This document shows positions 42,743-51,493 of a stretch of DNA of 64,000 nt, in pieces. Below the pieces are notes generated by a model, which was not told where the DNA came from, ran no database searches, and saw only the letters and a list, made by a program, of their open reading frames with translations. The translations under genes and the position numbers were made by a program. The first letter of the stretch is position 1. Every line of letters begins with the position of its first letter. The stretch comes from Blastocatellia bacterium UBA7656 (GTDB lineage: Bacteria; Acidobacteriota; Blastocatellia; UBA7656), in the NCBI GenBank assembly GCA_002483445.1, contig DLHY01000047.1:62001-126000 (forward strand). The letters are read 5' to 3'.

Positions 42743-42901
42743 GTAATTCAGAAAACTTATGTTCTGATCAAATGGTATGTGCCGATACTCAACCGTCTTA
42801 CACGTGATCATAAGTTCATGCTTGGAGACAGAATCGTATCAGGACTCTATGACCTGCTCGAAGGGTTGCCCGATGCTCTTTACACCAGGAACAAGTTCTG
42901 A
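42743..42901 (+). pseudogene. Truncated Avd-like four-helix-bundle protein
   Basis: Fifty-two codons encode KTYVLIKWYVPILNRL, TRDHKFMLGDRI and GLYDLLEGL, the first half of the Avd-type accessory protein of diversity-generating retroelements, ending in TGA at 42899. There is no start codon at the usual place and the last two helices are missing. No reverse transcriptase or template repeat was seen nearby. A relic of a degraded retroelement or of a stand-alone Avd-like gene. The rest of the 42587-43088 gap shows nothing else. Confidence 0.75.
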
Positions 42902-43088
42902 TGAGCAGCAGGAGTAATTTCATCACCATCTGGTTTTTTCGGCAGCGTCCCGTATTCTGCTTCTCAATCATTCGCATATAATCAATGACGTGCGCCTCTC
43001 GGTCATTGACTGCGTAACATCAGAGACGTAGTATCGAACCTGTCGAAACCGGAATTGCAAGTGACCCCGCAGAACAGAAAGTAAAAAA

Positions 43089-44309
43089 ATGGTAAGGAAC
43101 AGAATCATCCATCTCGCATTAGCGGCGCTGTGCATAGGGTATTTATCTGCTGCACAGGCCACACAGAAACCATCAACCCAAAAAGAGCTTGCGACAGTGC
43201 CGCTTTATGTTGAGTTCAACCGTCCCTTCGTCGATCTGGAATTCACGCGCCCTGATGGCAGTATAAGAAAAGCACGATTCTGGGTCGATACCGGCGGCGG
43301 CGGTTTCATTCTGACGGAGCCGCTGGCGAAGGAATTGAACTTGAAACTGGGCCAGGTCTTTTCGGAAGAAGGCGAGAAGATGGCTCTCATCGATCCGCCG
43401 CAGGCAAGCATCGGCGGAATGCCTCTTGACCTGAAAGACGCACGCGCGTTTGTGATAATCGGCGCGAAGAATATTATGCCGGGAGTCAATGCCGAAGGGC
43501 TTTTCCCCGGACATATCTTGAGGCGCTATCACGTCATCTTCGATTATCCCGGTCGCAAATTTACACTGGCAAAACCGGGCGTCTTAAAGCCACGCGGCGT
43601 TCAGTTGCCTTCACCTATTGGTAGCACAGGTTTCCCAAGAATCGAAGCGACCATCGCCGGGGAGACTTTCGGATTCCTCCTCGACACTGGCGCATCCTTC
43701 ACGATGATCTCTCAGGAGCTTCTCAATAAATGGGCAAATCAACACGCTGATTGGCCGAAGGTGACCGGAGCAGTCGGGGCGGCAAATATGGGACTGGGAA
43801 ATATGGAAGCAAGAGGCTTGCAGTTGAGAATCCCCGATTTTCAACTGGCAACTTTCAAGCTTGAAGGAATAGGAGCGATCTCTCGTCCTAAGGGAACATT
43901 TGAAAACTATATGACCCAGATGATGACATCTCCCATAGTAGGCGCGATTGGCGGAAATGTTCTCAACGCCTTTCGAATCGAAATTGATTATGCCAGTGGT
44001 GTGACGTATCTGGAGAAGAAAGCATCACCCAATAAATATGATGCTGATATGGTGGGTTTGACAGTAAGAGCGCAGCCCGATGGCAGCTATCTCGTCGTGG
44101 CAGTCTCAAGCCGGAATCCCAAAGAAGTAATAGACGCCGTTCAACCTAAAGACAAACTGATCAAAGTTGATAAGCTTGAGGTAACAGGCGCGCCTCTTGC
44201 AAAAGTGATTGACTCGTTACGCGGAAAGCTGCAAGAGAAACGCACCCTCGTTCTCGAACGCGATGGCAAATCATTCACCATCGTCGTGCCAGTGGTGCGA
44301 ATACTGTGA
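43089..44309 (+). CDS. Exported retropepsin-like aspartyl protease with PDZ domain
   Basis: 406 residues with a signal peptide (IIHLALAALCIGYLSAAQA). Two aspartyl-protease motifs, FWVDTGGGGF (Asp67) and FLLDTGASFTM (about residue 200), indicate a double-lobed retropepsin-like fold. A PDZ domain occupies about 300-406 (GSYLVVAVSS, VQPKDKLIKVDK, RDGKSFTIVVPV). The bacterial relatives are periplasmic peptidases of unknown substrate. Upstream (42902-43088) no other element was noticed. Confidence 0.82.
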   Translation: MVRNRIIHLALAALCIGYLSAAQATQKPSTQKELATVPLYVEFNRPFVDLEFTRPDGSIRKARFWVDTGGGGFILTEPLAKELNLKLGQVFSEEGEKMALIDPPQASIGGMPLDLKDARAFVIIGAKNIMPGVNAEGLFPGHILRRYHVIFDYPGRKFTLAKPGVLKPRGVQLPSPIGSTGFPRIEATIAGETFGFLLDTGASFTMISQELLNKWANQHADWPKVTGAVGAANMGLGNMEARGLQLRIPDFQLATFKLEGIGAISRPKGTFENYMTQMMTSPIVGAIGGNVLNAFRIEIDYASGVTYLEKKASPNKYDADMVGLTVRAQPDGSYLVVAVSSRNPKEVIDAVQPKDKLIKVDKLEVTGAPLAKVIDSLRGKLQEKRTLVLERDGKSFTIVVPVVRIL

Positions 44310-44311
44310 TG

Positions 44312-44640
44312 ACTCCCCTTCCTAAAGGAAGGAGCTTGCGATGGATTTTCACCAATGCTATCTCATCCGAGAGCAAACTTCTCAGTCTGTTTTGTTTCTC
44401 TACAAAGCGTTCTAACTTTTACGTTGAGGACTTCACTCAACAACGCCCTAGTCAGAGTTTCAAAGAGCCGCATCAGGTTAGGCGCCCGTAGCGATTTCAG
44501 CTTCCAGGCACTAGCCCAATCGTATTGCCCGCATTATATGCGGAATTGGGTAGCAAGGCAACGCAGCCGCCTCTAAGCATCGAGCAGATTTCGGCGGCGG
44601 CAAATTCATCCCCTACCTGAAGGCAGGGGACTTCTTTGCC
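44312..44640. mobile_element. Gene-less remnant with palindromic ends (IS200/IS605-type candidate)
   Basis: The left end has the hairpin CTCCCCTTCC-TAAA-GGAAGGAG (44312-44334). The right end has TCCCCTACCT-GAA-GGCAGGGGA (44609-44630) followed by CTTCTTTGCC. Between them is an internal hairpin, CCGCATTATATGCGG, within a CCCAAT...ATTGGG stem. No transposase or TnpB frame. The layout resembles palindrome-associated derivatives of IS200/IS605 elements, but the match was made by eye. Confidence 0.4.
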
Positions 44641-44701
44641 ATTTTGTTAAAAATATGCGCTGCATCTACCAACTACCTCGAAATAAGAAGGAGAATCCCT
44701 A

Positions 44702-44974
44702 ATGCCCAAGTATGTCATCGAGCGAGAAATTCCCGGAGCAGGCAATATGACTCCGCAGGAACTTCAGGCCGTTTCGCAAAAATCCTGTAGTGTACTCAAC
44801 TCCATGGGGCCGCGCATTCAATGGCTCCAGAGCTTTGTCACCGGAGATAAAATCTACTGCGTCTACATCGCCCCCGATAAGCAGGCAGTGCGAGAGCACG
44901 CCGAGAGCGGGGGCTTTCCGGCCAATCGCATCTCGGAAGTAAAAACCATAATCGATCCGACGACAGCGGAATAA
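44702..44974 (+). CDS. DUF4242 family protein
   Basis: 90 residues, with AAGAAGGAGAA before the ATG. The N-terminal PKYVIEREIPGAGNMTPQEL and WLQSFVTGDKIYCVYIAPD match the small DUF4242 ferredoxin-like fold. Some members bind nickel; the role here is unknown. Cytoplasmic, no cysteine cluster. Confidence 0.82.
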   Translation: MPKYVIEREIPGAGNMTPQELQAVSQKSCSVLNSMGPRIQWLQSFVTGDKIYCVYIAPDKQAVREHAESGGFPANRISEVKTIIDPTTAE

Positions 44975-45136
44975 TGAGACAAGTCAGCAAATGGTTTTCG
45001 GCAGTGGTCGGTGGAGAATCAAGCCGCAAATAGTTTTCACTCGCTGCGAAGAAAAGTTATTATTGAGGCTCATCTCGCAAAAACAGTGGACTCAGGCGCA
45101 TTGCCTCGATGACAAACTCAAGGCAGGAGGCTTCTA

Positions 45137-46357
45137 ATGAAGCGACTGGTCGTCATTATCCCGCTCTGCTTCTTCATGGTTTCTTTCAACTCGCTCTCTT
45201 CGGCTCAAAAGAGCGACCCCGTTTCGGAGCGGGCGCGAAAAATTCATTTCTCTTCCATCGTCCTCGACACTCACATCGATACCACTCCGAGGCTTGAGAC
45301 CGACTGGAGGTTCACCGAAGAACATAAGGACGGTCATATCGATCTGCCGCGCATGAAAAAAGGCGGACTCAACGCGCTATTCTTTTCGATCTATATGTCG
45401 GGTACAGTCACCGGCCCGAAAGCCGTCAACGATTCGATCAATCGTATAGCCGCTGTTCACAAACTCGCCGAAGACATGCCTGATCAAGTCGCCCTCTGCA
45501 CAACCGCCGATCAGGTTCGTCGCGCCAACCGTCAGGGAAAGATAGCCGCGCTGATGGGCATGGAAGGCGGCCACATGATAAACAACTCGCTCGCGACCTT
45601 GAGAATGTATGCCGCGCTCGGCGTGCGTTATCTCACTCTTACGCACTCCATCAACACCGACTGGGCGGATTCATCAGGCGATCAACCCCGGCATAACGGC
45701 CTGACTGATTTCGGCAAAGAGGTCGTGAGGGAATTGAACCGTTTGGGAGTGATGGTCGATATCTCGCACGTCTCGGACAAGACTTTTCAGGACGCTTTGG
45801 AAGTGAGCCGCGCGCCGATGATCGCTTCGCATTCTTCCTGCCGCGCCCTTTCGGGACACGCCCGCAACATGACTGACGAGATGATCAAAGCTCTCGCCGC
45901 AAAAGGCGGAGTGATTCAGATAAACTATCTGGATCAGTTCATCGATAACACCCTGTTCGAGTACATGAAAAAAGCGCAACCGTTTATGCGCGAACTCGCG
46001 CAGAAATACCCCGGCAGAGAAAACGCCGCGCGCAGGCGAGAAGAGATGGAACGTCAGTTCGGCCCCGCGCCTCGCGCAAGCTGGGAGAAGATAATCGAAC
46101 ACATCGATCACGCGGTCAAACTTGTCGGAGTCAGTCACGTCGGCCTCGGGTCGGATTTTGATGGCGGCAGTATGCCCGCCGGAATGGAAGATGTCACTCA
46201 CCTTCCGAAAATCACCGAGGCTCTTTTACGAAAGGGCTATTCGGAATCGGACATCAAAAAGATTCTGGGCGAAAACACTCTGCGACTGCTCGCGGATGTC
46301 GAGCGCGTCTCTTCGCAGTTGAAGGCGGAGAGGCGCGGCGGGCAGGCTGCGAAATAA
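45137..46357 (+). CDS. Membrane dipeptidase (peptidase M19)
   Basis: 406 residues with a signal peptide (MKRLVVIIPLCFFMVSFNSLSSA; the run is cut here). Zinc-ligand motifs of renal-dipeptidase relatives are all present: VLDTHIDT, MEGGHMI, GVMVDISHVSD, IASHSSCRAL and GLGSDFDGG. It hydrolyses dipeptides, often including D-amino-acid dipeptides from cell-wall turnover, probably in the periplasm. AGGAGG lies just before the ATG. Convergent with the DUF1579-like gene across a terminator. Confidence 0.9.
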   Translation: MKRLVVIIPLCFFMVSFNSLSSAQKSDPVSERARKIHFSSIVLDTHIDTTPRLETDWRFTEEHKDGHIDLPRMKKGGLNALFFSIYMSGTVTGPKAVNDSINRIAAVHKLAEDMPDQVALCTTADQVRRANRQGKIAALMGMEGGHMINNSLATLRMYAALGVRYLTLTHSINTDWADSSGDQPRHNGLTDFGKEVVRELNRLGVMVDISHVSDKTFQDALEVSRAPMIASHSSCRALSGHARNMTDEMIKALAAKGGVIQINYLDQFIDNTLFEYMKKAQPFMRELAQKYPGRENAARRREEMERQFGPAPRASWEKIIEHIDHAVKLVGVSHVGLGSDFDGGSMPAGMEDVTHLPKITEALLRKGYSESDIKKILGENTLRLLADVERVSSQLKAERRGGQAAK

Positions 46358-46376
46358 GATCAGTGATGAAATACGA

Positions 46377-46404
46377 ATCGGGGCAGCCTCCGGGCCGCCC
46401 CGAT
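46377..46404. terminator. Bidirectional terminator hairpin
   Basis: Perfect 8-bp stem, ATCGGGGC and GCCCCGAT, followed by ATCTTT. It sits in the short gap between the convergent dipeptidase and DUF1579-like genes. Confidence 0.65.
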
Positions 46405-46416
46405 ATCTTTCATCCC

Positions 46417-46965
46417 TCACTTCACTCTTTGCATATTCATCTCGAAGAACTGCCGCCACGTTTTGCCGTCTGTGGAAACCTCGCCGATTTCATGCCAGTC
46501 GCCTTTTTCAGTCAGCTTGATCGTGAATCGGACGGTTGCCCCGCGCGGGTCTCGGTAGCCCCATTGCCAGCCTGAGTCGATCAAGTTCACTTCGGCCTTT
46601 GTGTAACGCCCGTTTGCAAGCCATGCGTGAAAGTGATACAGCTTCGCCTGCTCGTCATAAGAAAGAATTCCCAGCGCGTTGTGAATGACCACTTCCTTAT
46701 CGCTCGTTGCCTGCTTCCCGTAATGTAGACCTTCGACCTGAATAACCGCGCCGCCCAGCTTGCTCTCGACTGTCTCTGTTCCTCTGAAAGACTCGCGGCG
46801 TCCGGGCGAATACTCCATCCACCCGCCGCCTTTCCACTTGCCGATCATGAAGTCAAGTTTTTTCATATCGGCCTTACTTGTCGAAGCGGGAGCCTGCGCG
46901 TTCGTGGCAAGCGCCGAAAGAATCGCTATCGCAAAACTGAGAACTGCTGATCTGAAATAACGCAT
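46417..46965 (-). CDS. Secreted DUF1579-like protein
   Basis: 182 residues from ATG 46965, which has GGAGGGAC upstream. The signal peptide is MRYFRSAVLSFAIAILSALA. The domain starts KKLDFMIGKWKGGGWMEYSPG and continues with regular beta strands (VIQVEGLHYGKQ, NALGILSYDEQAKLYHFHAW, GATVRFTIKLTEKGDWHEIGE), a lipocalin/THAP4-like barrel pattern. Function unknown; such barrels bind small hydrophobic ligands or haem. Confidence 0.75.
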   Translation of the reverse strand: MRYFRSAVLSFAIAILSALATNAQAPASTSKADMKKLDFMIGKWKGGGWMEYSPGRRESFRGTETVESKLGGAVIQVEGLHYGKQATSDKEVVIHNALGILSYDEQAKLYHFHAWLANGRYTKAEVNLIDSGWQWGYRDPRGATVRFTIKLTEKGDWHEIGEVSTDGKTWRQFFEMNMQRVK

Positions 46966-47008
46966 GTGTCCCTCCATTTTCCAAATAGATTTGTGTTGGT
47001 TGATTGCT

Positions 47009-47176
47009 TCACTGTCGCCGGGCCATAAAGCGTCGGCACATCCCGGCGAGGAAGAAGCAGGATACGCCCGCGAATATGGCGTACTTGTAGGGCAAGACCT
47101 GAAAGGCCATCGCCATCATGAAAATCAGGCCGAGCGTGCTGAAAACTATCGCCATCGTTCTTGCTTTGTTTTCCAT
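47009..47176 (-). CDS. Small two-helix membrane protein (55 aa)
   Basis: ATG at 47176 with GAGGAG upstream on the minus strand. The product has a charged MENKARTM start, two hydrophobic stretches (AIVFSTLGLIFMMAMAFQVL and YAIFAGVSCFFLAGMC) joined by PYK, and a basic tail RRFMARRQ. The strong ribosome-binding site and the codon pattern support a real gene. It lies 43 bases upstream of the DUF1579-like gene and probably shares its transcript. No known family recognised. Confidence 0.72.
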   Translation of the reverse strand: MENKARTMAIVFSTLGLIFMMAMAFQVLPYKYAIFAGVSCFFLAGMCRRFMARRQ

Positions 47177-47197
47177 TCGCCTCTCCTCTTGAGTAGA

Positions 47198-47287
47198 TGC
47201 CAGATGTTAGAGGTCAGATATTAGTGAAAGCAGACTTGAGCCGTTATTGACCCAACCACTAACATCTGACATCTGATCTCTAACATC
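47198..47287. repeat. Inverted tandem array, gene-less
   Basis: Arms at 47198-47226 and 47257-47287 are reverse complements of units like CAGATGTTAG and CAGATATTAGTG, with a 30-base loop. Member of the short-tandem inverted family. It separates the small membrane gene from the divergent LytS-like kinase. Confidence 0.75.
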
Positions 47288-47411
47288 CCGGTGAGACTCT
47301 ACGACCACCGCCCTGCTCTCCACAGTCCGATCTTCTGAACTGCATTTTTTTTCGACTGAACTGCTGCCGCGACAGTTGGCGAGGAAAACGGTTTCTGCAA
47401 CAATCGAAGCG

Positions 47412-48452
47412 ATGAATCAGTCGTGGCGCAGATATTGGAGAGAGATGTTCAGATACACTCGATATCTGATAGCGGGCGTGTTGATTTCCTTCTTCCCGTT
47501 TCTGCTCAACCTGGAAAACTTTCAGAGAGGGGAGGGAGTGCTTCGCGGATTCCTGTGGTCGATGGCCTTCGGGCTGATAGTCGGGCTGTGCATCTGGGGA
47601 TTGTTCGCCTTGGTGTTTGCCGCGTTGACTCTCATTCATGTCAGGACGGGCTGGCCCTGGCGCGTTCCCACTTATTTTTATCTTCCGATAGCCGGTGTCG
47701 GCGCGGCCATAGGCATAAGGTTATCGCTCGGTCTGAGGGGTCAGCCCGTGCGCGGCCAGGATTTTTTGGGAGCGATGGCCGTCAGCGGAATCATCGGGCT
47801 GATTTTTCTCCTGCACTTTTTCTATCGTCAGGCTAAGGAAGAATCTCTCACTCATCGCGCGGCGGCGGCTGAGGCTCGCTACAACGCGCTCGAAACTCAG
47901 ATGCGCCCGCACTTTCTTTTCAACGCGCTCAACAGCCTCGCCGAACTAATAGAATCGAAACACGACAGCGCGGCGGAGATGACTCACAAACTTTCCGACC
48001 TCTATAGATTGATACTGGTGAACTCCAGCCGCAAGACTTCGCCTCTCGACACGGAAGCGGAAATCTGTCGCCGCTATCTTGAGCTTGAGCAGTTGCGATT
48101 CGGCTCGCGCCTCCGCTTTTCAATAAATATTTCTGATGGCGCAAACGAGATTTTCATCCCCAGCCTGATGATGCAGACGCTCGTCGAAAACGCCGTCAAG
48201 CACGGCATCGCCAAATCAATCGAAGGTGGAGAGGTCGCAATCGAAATCAGCAAGACGGAAAACAGCCTCTACAGATTGATCGTGTCGAACACCGGCCAGC
48301 CTTTTCGCGAGTGCGCAAACGGAGGGACAGGGCTTGCCAACACTCGCACGCGACTCGATCTGCTTTATGGCGAGCGACATCAATTCGCTATCAGCGCGGA
48401 CTCGGCGCAAACGATGGCGAGCTTTTATTTTTCGGGGGAGAGAATTGACTGA
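47412..48452 (+). CDS. LytS-type sensor histidine kinase
   Basis: 346 residues from ATG 47412; a TTG 12 codons earlier is possible. Four membrane segments lie in the first 145 residues with little periplasmic sequence. The His_kinase domain (PF06580) has QMRPHFLFNALNSL with the phospho-acceptor His, and YLELEQLRFGSRL. The HATPase N box is LVENAVKHG and the G box GTGLANTRTRL. It forms a two-component pair with the LytTR regulator, whose TTG start overlaps its end. Confidence 0.9.
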   Translation: MNQSWRRYWREMFRYTRYLIAGVLISFFPFLLNLENFQRGEGVLRGFLWSMAFGLIVGLCIWGLFALVFAALTLIHVRTGWPWRVPTYFYLPIAGVGAAIGIRLSLGLRGQPVRGQDFLGAMAVSGIIGLIFLLHFFYRQAKEESLTHRAAAAEARYNALETQMRPHFLFNALNSLAELIESKHDSAAEMTHKLSDLYRLILVNSSRKTSPLDTEAEICRRYLELEQLRFGSRLRFSINISDGANEIFIPSLMMQTLVENAVKHGIAKSIEGGEVAIEISKTENSLYRLIVSNTGQPFRECANGGTGLANTRTRLDLLYGERHQFAISADSAQTMASFYFSGERID

Positions 48453-49200
48453 GCCGCGCCGCATACTCATAGTCGATGACGAGCCTCTGGCCCGCCAGCG
48501 CATCGCGCGCTACCTCGCTCAACGCAACCTTCCCTTCGTGATCGAAGAGGCTGAAAGCGGACTGCGCGCAGTTGAATTGATAACTGAGTTCAAACCCGAC
48601 ATAGTTTTTCTCGATATCGAGATGCCCGGTCTTTCAGGTCTTGAAGTCCTCCAGCAATTCGAAGAGCGGCCTTTTCAGGTCGTCTTCGAAACTGCTTATG
48701 ATGAATTCGCCATTCGCGCATTCGAAGAACATGCCTGCGATTACCTGCTCAAGCCCTTCACCGCGGAGCGATTCAATCAGGCGCTTGATCGCGCTCTGAA
48801 GAGAAACCTTGATGAATCGCGGCTGCGCGCCCTTGAAGCAAAGCTCTCGGAAAGAGAAGGGTATCTCTCAAGGATCATAGTCAAGCAGGGCGGACGGACG
48901 CGGATAGTCGAAGAGCGAGATATATCGTGCTTCGTGAGCCGCGACCATTACACCTGCGTCTATTTCGACCGCGGGCGCGAAGGGCTGACCGATCTTTCTA
49001 TTAGTCTCCTCTCGGAACGCCTCGACCCCCAAGTGTTCACTCGCCTTCACCGAAACAGCATCGCGCGCATATCGGCGATAAAGTCTGTTGCCTCGCGCGA
49101 GGGCGAGATGATGGTCGAACTTGCGGACGGAGTGACGCTGGCAGTTTCGAGAAGCCGTCGCCCAAGGGTGCGCAGGTTGATGAAATCTCTTCATCAATAG
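48445..49200 (+). CDS. LytTR-family response regulator
   Basis: 251 residues from TTG 48445, overlapping the kinase stop and preceded by GGGGGAGAG; the longer upstream frame is kinase-coding shadow. Receiver: RRILIVDDEPLAR, phospho-Asp in VFLDIEMPG, and LLKPF. The DNA-binding LytTR domain spans about 145-245 (VKQGGRTRIVEERDISCFVS, HRNSIARISAIKSV, VSRSRRPRVRRLM). It probably controls nearby or envelope genes in response to LytS. The ABC exporter genes start 91-100 bases downstream. Confidence 0.9.
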   Translation: MTEPRRILIVDDEPLARQRIARYLAQRNLPFVIEEAESGLRAVELITEFKPDIVFLDIEMPGLSGLEVLQQFEERPFQVVFETAYDEFAIRAFEEHACDYLLKPFTAERFNQALDRALKRNLDESRLRALEAKLSEREGYLSRIIVKQGGRTRIVEERDISCFVSRDHYTCVYFDRGREGLTDLSISLLSERLDPQVFTRLHRNSIARISAIKSVASREGEMMVELADGVTLAVSRSRRPRVRRLMKSLHQ

Positions 49201-49299
49201 AAACAGCGGCCCGGTTTGAGTAAATGAAAATCGCCCGCTAGAATCCAATGTGAGCGCGTCTCTCAGGAGCCGTGATACCAGCTTATTGGCGTGTTTGAT

Positions 49300-51042
49300 A
49301 TGACACCACTTCAAAGACTGCTTCGCTATTTCGCGCCTTACCGTCGGACGATCATCTTTGGCGTTTCGTGCGTATTGATGACCAACCTGATAAAGCTCTC
49401 TTCGCCGTTCGTCCTGGGAAATGCCATCGATGATCTGAATACGGATGTCACCGGGGAAAAATTTCTGAGATATGGCGGATTGATCATCGCCATCGCGCTT
49501 GGGATGGGAGTTTTTCTCTTCCTTCAGCGACGCGCGCTCATCAACATGTCGCGCCACATCGAATACGATCTGCGCAATGATTTCTACACGCACATTCAAA
49601 GACTGCCGCTCGAATTCTTTCAAAACAATCGAACCGGCGATCTGATGGCGCGGGCTACGAACGATCTCGGCGCTGTGAGAATGATCGTCGGCCCTGCGCT
49701 GATGTACTCGGTCAACACCATCTTTGCGACGGCGATACTCGTGCCTCTGATGGTGAAAGTAAACTGGCGGCTCACGCTGCTGGCTTTCATTTCAATGCCG
49801 CTCGTCGCCTATGCCACGCATTTTTTCGGCAGCCGCATTCACCAGAGATTCGAACAGGTGCAGGATTATTTCGGAACGGTGTCGAATCGCGCGCAGGAAT
49901 CTCTTGCAGGCGTGCGGGTGATTCGCGCATACACGCAGGAGCGCGCGGAAATCGAAAGCTTCAAAAAAATCAATCACGAATTCGTCAATCGCAATATCAG
50001 TCTGATCAGACTGTCGAGCCTTTTTCATCCGATACTTCAGCTATTCATCGGATTCGGATTCGTCGCCGTCTTGTGGTACGGCGGCGGGCTGGTCATCAGC
50101 GAAGAGATCACACTCGGCCAGTTCTTCGAGTTCAATCTGTATCTCGGCTATCTGATATGGCCGATGATAGCTCTGGGCTGGGTGATAAACCTCTTTCAGC
50201 GCGGCATGGCTTCGATGGGACGTATGCACAAGATACTTTCAATCGAGCCTGCGATCAAAGACGCGGACGAACTCGATGAAATAATTGCCATCGAAGGCGA
50301 GATAGAATTCCGCAATCTGACTTTCACTTACGAGGGCGCGTCGCAATCTTCTCTCAAGGATATCAATTTGCTAATAAGAGCGGGTCAGACCGTAGCATTC
50401 GTCGGCGCGGTCGGATCGGGCAAATCAACGTTGATGAACCTCGTCCCGCGATTGCTCGACGCCGAAGCGGGACAGGTTCTAATCGATGGCCGAATCATTC
50501 GCGAGATACCGCTTCGCGCTCTTCGATCTTCGATAGGTTATGTGCCGCAGGAGACATTCCTCTTCAGCGATTCGATAGCCGACAACATCGCCTTCGGGGT
50601 CGAGGACGCATCGCGCGAAGAAATCGAAGAAGCGGCAGAACAGGCCGGAATCGCCACGGACATCACGGAGTTTCCCGACGGCTATGAAACTGTCTTAGGC
50701 GAGCGAGGCATCACGCTTTCAGGCGGGCAGAAGCAGAGAACTGCAATCGCCCGCGCTCTGATACGTCGCCCTAAAATTCTGATACTCGATGACGCGCTTT
50801 CGGCTGTCGATACTTACACGGAAGAAAAAATCCTGCGCCATCTTCGCGTGCAGATGCAGGGCCGCACGAGTTTGATAGTCTCGCATCGCGTCTCGACTGT
50901 GAAAGACGCTGACCTCATAGTAGTGCTTGATGATGGCTGGATCGCCGAGCGCGGCACACACGATGAATTGATAGCGCGCGGCGGATTATATGCTGAACTC
51001 TATGAGAAGCAGTTGTTGGAAGAGGAGCTTGCTGCAAGTTAA
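49300..51042 (+). CDS. ABC exporter half-transporter 1 (degenerate catalytic site)
   Basis: 580 residues from ATG 49300 (GTG 49291 also possible). Six membrane segments in the first 310 residues, then the nucleotide-binding domain: Walker A GAVGSGKST, signature LSGGQKQR, Walker B ILILDDALSAVD. The residue after Walker B is Asp in place of the catalytic Glu, as in the degenerate chain of heterodimeric exporters such as BmrC or TM287. The second half-transporter at 51494 has the Glu. An IVP cassette separates the two genes. Substrate: lipid, peptide or drug, not decidable. Confidence 0.9.
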   Translation: MTPLQRLLRYFAPYRRTIIFGVSCVLMTNLIKLSSPFVLGNAIDDLNTDVTGEKFLRYGGLIIAIALGMGVFLFLQRRALINMSRHIEYDLRNDFYTHIQRLPLEFFQNNRTGDLMARATNDLGAVRMIVGPALMYSVNTIFATAILVPLMVKVNWRLTLLAFISMPLVAYATHFFGSRIHQRFEQVQDYFGTVSNRAQESLAGVRVIRAYTQERAEIESFKKINHEFVNRNISLIRLSSLFHPILQLFIGFGFVAVLWYGGGLVISEEITLGQFFEFNLYLGYLIWPMIALGWVINLFQRGMASMGRMHKILSIEPAIKDADELDEIIAIEGEIEFRNLTFTYEGASQSSLKDINLLIRAGQTVAFVGAVGSGKSTLMNLVPRLLDAEAGQVLIDGRIIREIPLRALRSSIGYVPQETFLFSDSIADNIAFGVEDASREEIEEAAEQAGIATDITEFPDGYETVLGERGITLSGGQKQRTAIARALIRRPKILILDDALSAVDTYTEEKILRHLRVQMQGRTSLIVSHRVSTVKDADLIVVLDDGWIAERGTHDELIARGGLYAELYEKQLLEEELAAS

Positions 51043-51492
51043 ATGTCCGTTGTCCGTTGTCCGTTGTCCGTTGCTGGATAGCTGGAGGCGATAATGGCAA
51101 AAACAAATTTCGAGAGTTTGAAGGTATATCAATTGTCTGAAAGGCTGGCGGATGAGTTGTGGGATATTGTGGTCGGCTGGGATCATTTTGCGAAAGACAC
51201 TGTGGGAAAACAAATTGTCCGCGCAGCAGATAGCATTGGCGCGAATATTGCTGAAGGGACGGGACGCGGTAGCTTTCAAGATAATCGCCGTTTTGTAAGA
51301 ATAGCGAGAGGCTCCCTCTATGAAACAAGGCACTGGCTGAGGCGCGCTTACAAGCGCAACCTGCTTACCGATGAGCAGGTGAAACAAGTCAAGCCAATCG
51401 TCGATGAACTGTCTCCGAGACTTAATGCATACTTGCGTTCTATTGGCAACAGTTCGGAAAAACAACTGACAACTGACAACTGACGACGGACA
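51043..51492 (+). mobile_element. Putative IVP cassette 2
   Basis: Left array (TGTCCGT)4 at 51043-51072 begins the base after the stop codon of the first ABC gene. Right array (CAACTGA)3 followed by CGACGGACA ends one base before the start codon of the second ABC gene. The outer ends are inverted (TGTCCGT against ACGGACA). Only the four-helix-bundle gene lies inside. Confidence 0.68.
51094..51483 (+). CDS. Four-helix-bundle protein of the IVP/S23 family (second copy)
   Basis: 129 residues, with GCTGGAGGCG before the ATG. Hallmarks: NFESLKVYQLSERLADELWD at the start, then QIVRAADSIGANIAEGTGRG, RRFVRIARGSLYETRHWLRR and a final helix. It is clearly a different subgroup from the copy at 29921. 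The last residues (KQLTTDN) are encoded by the right tandem array, so the gene and repeat are physically merged. It lies between the two ABC half-transporter genes with no link to export. Role unknown. Confidence 0.9.
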   Translation: MAKTNFESLKVYQLSERLADELWDIVVGWDHFAKDTVGKQIVRAADSIGANIAEGTGRGSFQDNRRFVRIARGSLYETRHWLRRAYKRNLLTDEQVKQVKPIVDELSPRLNAYLRSIGNSSEKQLTTDN

Positions 51493-51493
51493 A

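Noticed and set aside
51043..51072. Tandem heptamers that might be read as a CRISPR array
   Set aside because: Units are 7-14 nt with no spacers, so they are simple tandem repeats and not CRISPR repeats. No cas genes are in the window.
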